This document shows, in pieces, positions 59,650-64,000 of a DNA stretch of 64,000 nucleotides (its first letter is position 1; each line of letters starts with the position of its first letter). Below the pieces are notes generated by a model. That model saw nothing but the letters and a program-made list of their open reading frames with translations. It made no database searches and was not told the origin of the DNA. The DNA comes from Trichopria drosophilae (taxonomy: Eukaryota > Arthropoda > Insecta > Hymenoptera > Diapriidae): NCBI GenBank assembly GCA_030407085.1, contig CM059587.1, positions 24,649,001 through 24,713,000 on the forward strand, read 5' to 3'. The translations under genes were made by a program, and so were the position numbers.

Positions 59650-59829
59650 CTCGGGACTACTGTGGTTCGAACTACCTCGCCACCAAAAGAAAAAAAAGAA
59701 GGGACGAAGACAAAAGGAAAGGGGTTGTAGTCGCGACGAACAGTATCGCGTAACCTTAAGAAGAAACGGAAAAATAACCTCGAGGAGAGGTTAGGTTTGT
59801 TTACAAAAAATAAAACACTGTAAAGGAAG

Positions 59830-60944
59830 ATGGCATCGGTAGCAGCTTGGCTACCTTTTGCGCGTGCCGCGGCCATAGGCTGGGTACCGATAGCGGCGCA
59901 TCCTCTTCCTCCGCCACCGATTCCCAGGGACCGGCGAAAGGCGGAGGACGAGAAACTCCTTATCAATGTGAGTGGTCGACGTTTCGAGACCTGGCGCAAC
60001 ACCTTGGAGAAGTACCCGGACACGCTGCTCGGCTCCAACGAGCGAGAGTTCTTTTATGACGAGGACAGCAAGGAGTATTTCTTCGATCGCGATCCGGACA
60101 TCTTCCGACACATTCTTAATTATTACCGAACCGGCAAGCTTCACTATCCGAAGCACGAGTGTCTGACAAGCTACGATGAAGAGCTTGCTTTTTTCGGCAT
60201 CCTACCGGACGTAATCGGCGACTGCTGTTACGAGGATTATCGGGACCGGAAGCGAGAGAACGCCGAGAGACTGATGGATGATAAGTTGAGCGAGAACGGC
60301 GACCAGACGCTCCAACATCTCACCGACATCCGAGAGAAGATGTGGAGAGCTTTCCAGAATCCACACATCTCCACGGCCGCCCTGGTCTTTTATTATGTGA
60401 CAGGGTTCTTCATCGCGGTAAGCGTCCTCGCTAACGTCGTGGAGACGGTGCCGTGCGGGAATCGACCGGGTCGAGCCGGTACCTTGTCCTGCGGCGAACG
60501 GTACAAGATCGTGTTCTTCTGCCTGGACACTGCCTGCGTGATGATCTTCACCGCCGAGTACCTGCTACGATTGTTCGCGGCACCCAGTAGGTGCAAATTC
60601 GCTAGATCAGTTATGTCCATTATCGACGTGGTAGCCATAATGCCCTATTACATTGGTCTTGGTATGACGGACAACGACGACGTCTCCGGAGCGTTCGTCA
60701 CCTTGAGGGTCTTCAGGGTCTTCAGAATCTTCAAATTCTCGAGACACTCGCAGGGTCTGCGAATTCTCGGTTACACGCTCAAGTCGTGCGCATCCGAACT
60801 CGGTTTCCTCGTATTTTCCTTGGCGATGGCGATCATCATTTTCGCCACGGTCATGTTCTACGCGGAGAAGAACGTCAACAGCACCAATTTCACATCGATA
60901 CCGGCTGCTTTCTGGTACACGATCGTCACTATGACAACATTAGG
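59830..60944 (+). CDS. Shal: Shal / Kv4 voltage-gated potassium channel, first coding exon (partial gene)
   Basis: The exon encodes 371 residues plus two bases of the next Gly codon. The start [20 protein letters not shown] is the conserved Kv4 N-terminus that binds KChIP-type subunits, which fixes the ATG. The T1 tetramerisation domain spans residues 40-140 and has the Zn-binding pattern H105-x5-C111-x20-C132-C133 of non-Shaker Kv channels. S1 is at about 183-205, S2 225-247, S3 259-277, the S4 voltage sensor 288-306 (R293, R296, R299, K302, R305) and S5 323-344. The pore helix ends at [12 protein letters not shown]; the exon stops at a GTGAGT donor so that the selectivity filter YGD continues in the next exon, outside the window. 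Kv4 channels carry the fast somatodendritic A-type K+ current in neurons. The frame is intact with no damage. Confidence 0.95.
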
Positions 60945-63900
60945 GTGAGTTTCGTTATTTAACAAATCTTGACCTTTAAACTCTTTCGGACCAGCATTTT
61001 CTTCCTGTTTCATTAGACACTTTTAGTTTCGTTGAGGCCTTTAGTGGTATATACCACGTCTGTCAAGTTTTATTCAAATCGACGAGAATGTGTTGCTTGT
61101 TAGTGGAAAAGGATATTCACATGCAGAGGCCTAAAACTTTATTCGTTGTAATACTCTTAACGATTTTGCTGTGATGAAGTCAATAATAACTTTAACGGTT
61201 TTCAGCTTGTACTTTCATCAGTTAAGTAACGTAAAAATTAGCATGTGTATAGTGACAGCTATGGGTGGCTTATATCCCTAAATTCCATGAGAGCTCTAAA
61301 GAAAACATACATATGAAATCTTTTTCTACGCTCTACACGTTTGTAAAACTTTCATTCCAATCGGTGAATGCTATTTGGGTGGGCTCACTTGTTATATGCC
61401 CTTACACCTCGCAACTACCTGACCAGGTTACTGATAGGCTACAACGTAAACCTTTAAACGACACATTTTCGTAATGTTATGAATAGCTTACTTGTAACGT
61501 ACCTAAAAGTGTAACCTTAATATAATTTATGTTTTTTTGCATTAAGTGTTTTTTTTTTCCAACACGGTTCTAAATAAGTTTCACAACGTATGTAGAATAA
61601 ATCATTTATATATGCCAAGTCCTTAATTCAGCCTTATTTGTAATGTTTTCGCATAAGAATTTTACTTGTGAGTCATATCTAAACATCCAATTTAGAAAAC
61701 AGAAAATTTAACATTGCAGAATCCTATGCAGACTAATGTTTTGTTAATCTCTATATATGTTTATTATTTTTGTAAACAATTGATTTATTTTCGTTTATCG
61801 CCGCTAGGTTTGATCGGTACTATTGGGGTTATGTTTGGCTCTCGGCATACATGTTAAGCTGCTTACAGAGAATATAAATATATGTTTTCAGTATAAGTTA
61901 GAATACATTTAGTTATTGGAAGATTTGTATGTAATCTTAAAACAATGTTTATATCATTTTTTAACACACACATATGAAGTATTATAATCTCATACTGCTT
62001 TGAATGTTAATATAAATAGAAAATTTGCATACGCAGTACAGAGGTATTATTTAATAATAAAGTTATATTATCCTGTAACCTTCACGTAATAAGTTTGGTC
62101 GATAATTCAAGTATTAATATAAGGTTGTCATAAGGTATCATGAAAGTTTCTCAATCTCAACATATTGTTGCAGCCTTCATAAGTAAGATAATTATAACCT
62201 TACTATAACATTAATTTCGTGAGGGTATCTTTACAAAATAAGTTATTACATGAAATGGAGGGTTAAACAATAGTGATATATAATATATATATCTGTGATG
62301 AAAGTTACAGTTGTTACTTAAAAATCAAATAGCATAATCACCATTCATATGTATAACATTTAATAAATTATCTCTTATCAGTAAATAGCCATAATTAGTG
62401 TGGTATTAAATAGTAGATATTCACAAGGAATGTTTAATCCAGCTGAATAAAGTTCACGTCATTTACGTACACGTGAAAACTCTTCAACTATCATATAAAG
62501 TATATCAGTATTTAATAGGTTTAAAATATATTCATCATGCATACAACAGTAACATAGTTGAAGTTGTGAAATAATTTCGCGATTTGAAAAATGTATCGTT
62601 TAAAATACTGTTGTGTTATATGCGTTTATTAAACGTAATAAACACGTATAACACGTATAACTTTGACATATATTCCATTTAACAATACTTGTAATATTAT
62701 TTACTGATTAAAAAAAAAAAAAAAAAGAAAATGCTAACGTCCCAATAAAACATTAAGATAATATTATTTGGATACTAAAAACTGCCCTATCATTGCCCGT
62801 AATTTCCCCACGTTAGAGGCCATTAAATTGTCCGGTTTATGTGCAAATGAGCGTTACATTGAAACAGGAAAACTGCAACCGAGTTACAAGGAGCAATAAC
62901 TAAGCACAAAATGATCCATTGTTCCATCGGAATAATAAATGTTTCAGCTTCATGCATGATCTACTTCACATGAACTACTTCATTAACCCTTTTCAAGTGT
63001 ATTCTTTCTAACGTGATATTTTTGGGCAATTTTTTTATTTCAATTTTTCTATACTAGAAGGGATTTTTTACAAGCGCAAAAATATCTTGTATTAAAAAGA
63101 TAGGACATTACCCTTTTTTTTGCGTCTTATGCGTTATTTTTTTGCAAAATTAAAAGTTTGGAATTTTATAGCACAGATAAACTATCTATTAGTGGTCGCC
63201 AATTTCAAATCCAATACAAGTTTTGGAATTATAATTTATTTGAAGAACTTATTTCAACAACTCATTAACATCCGATTAGCTTGGAATTTAATTTTACAGA
63301 TTTTTGGGACAGGTATCCGGGTACGTGATGAGAATTTACAAATTCAGAATGAGAAATTCAATAGGGCGGAGAAAAATTAAAAAAAAAGTTGCATTAGAAC
63401 ATGATCTGCAGAGATTTTTGGGTTATTTGATTCTGAATATGTGACTAGAATTTCAAAGTTTTTTCTAATTGAGTTGGTTTTTCAATTTTTCTGAACCAGC
63501 GACCACAAAAACTTCTAGGGATACATTTTAAATCCATCGGTTGTTAGGCAAAACTTGCAATTACAATTATTAAAAATACCTTGTTGAAATAAATTGTTTC
63601 AATAATTTATAATTGCAAGATCACAGTCAGATTTTTAATCAGCGACCATATACTCGCAATGAACTTTCCCTGTAAGTACTACATGATTCTCGACAACAAA
63701 TCTCCGAATATAGCCAAACAATTCTGTGAAAAATATAATAATTTAATGAAATGTCTATTGGGTACAAATATTTTATGTACCTTATATATATTTTCCTCAT
63801 CAGCATCATGTCTTTTTAGATACATCTGCTAATATTAATGCTTTTTAGCCCATTTTAATTACGCCATTCAAAAGAACACTCTCGAAAATAGTATTCACAG

Positions 63901-64000
63901 ACCTTTTGAATTTTGCCTACCTATTTTGCAATTTTTCGCGGTATGGACGTTGCACGATGCACATATTGCCATTTGGGCGTTAAAGGATTAAAAATTGTGA
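60945..64000 (+). other. First coding intron of Shal
   Basis: The intron starts GTGAGT at 60945 and continues to the window end. I looked for the next Kv4 exon (YGDMVP...) in all plus-strand frames and did not find it, so the intron is longer than 3 kb. It is AT-rich with poly-A/T runs (62710-62725). TTAACCCTTTTC at about 62984 and GGCGTTAAAGGATTAA at about 63974-63991 may be the two ends of a decayed TTAA-type element about 1 kb long. A dispersed 'TTTTTAATCAGCGACCA' repeat lies at about 63630. Confidence 0.6.

Larger units (their letters stand above)
57900..59829 (+). promoter_or_regulatory. CpG-rich promoter region and 5' leader of the Shal gene
   Basis: From about 57.9 kb the composition switches to GC- and CpG-rich up to the Shal start codon. 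It contains a perfect CRE palindrome, a perfect X-box palindrome, a second GACGTCA half site (about 58399), GA and CT runs (58608-58618, 58704-58742) that fit GAGA-factor sites, a GGTAGGTT tandem run (58320-58350), at least one short uORF and a hairpin near the start codon. No splice junction is required between this block and the ATG. The transcription start is not determined, and ORFs here are taken as leader or promoter sequence. Confidence 0.55.

Overview
This is an AT-rich animal nuclear window with spliced genes, long introns, very long intergenic DNA and many short inverted-repeat transposon relics. Both recognisable genes look like insect orthologues. CpG is abundant in the gene-linked islands, which fits a hymenopteran, but that placement is inference. 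There are no operons, ribosome-binding sites or CRISPR arrays.

Layout. (1) Positions 1-7852 hold the last part of a plus-strand gene for a p190-type Rho GTPase-activating protein (RhoGAPp190): three coding exons at 2450-2581, 2965-3061 and 7654-7852. They encode the C-terminal two-thirds of the RhoGAP domain and the stop codon; earlier exons, including the arginine finger, lie upstream of the window. The 4.6-kb last intron carries two composite inverted-repeat elements. (2) A CpG-rich, gene-free stretch from 7853 to about 10.5 kb (perhaps 12.1 kb) looks like a very long 3' UTR. (3) From about 12 to 57.9 kb lies roughly 46 kb of intergenic DNA with no confident host gene. It contains at least a dozen foldback or MITE elements (TA-flanked, TTAA-flanked and others), a nested MULE transposase fragment, a tRNA-Leu-like SINE, a solo LTR with target-site duplication, a retroelement 3' tail and a dispersed repeat family built around AAAATGGCGG. 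(4) From 57.9 to 59.83 kb is a GC/CpG-rich promoter and 5' leader with CRE and X-box palindromes, GA/CT repeats, a uORF and a hairpin. (5) Positions 59830-60944 are the first coding exon of a Shal/Kv4 voltage-gated K+ channel, from the N-terminus to the middle of the selectivity filter. The remaining exons lie beyond the window.

The two genes are tandem on the plus strand and functionally unrelated: one controls Rho GTPase and the cytoskeleton, the other the neuronal A-type K+ current. The most unusual material is between them: the density and nesting of long inverted repeats, a MULE fragment bracketed by inverted CCCGAAT arrays, and a 500-bp solo LTR that interrupts an otherwise open minus-strand exon candidate. 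I found no complete transposase and no clear evidence for an entirely new system.
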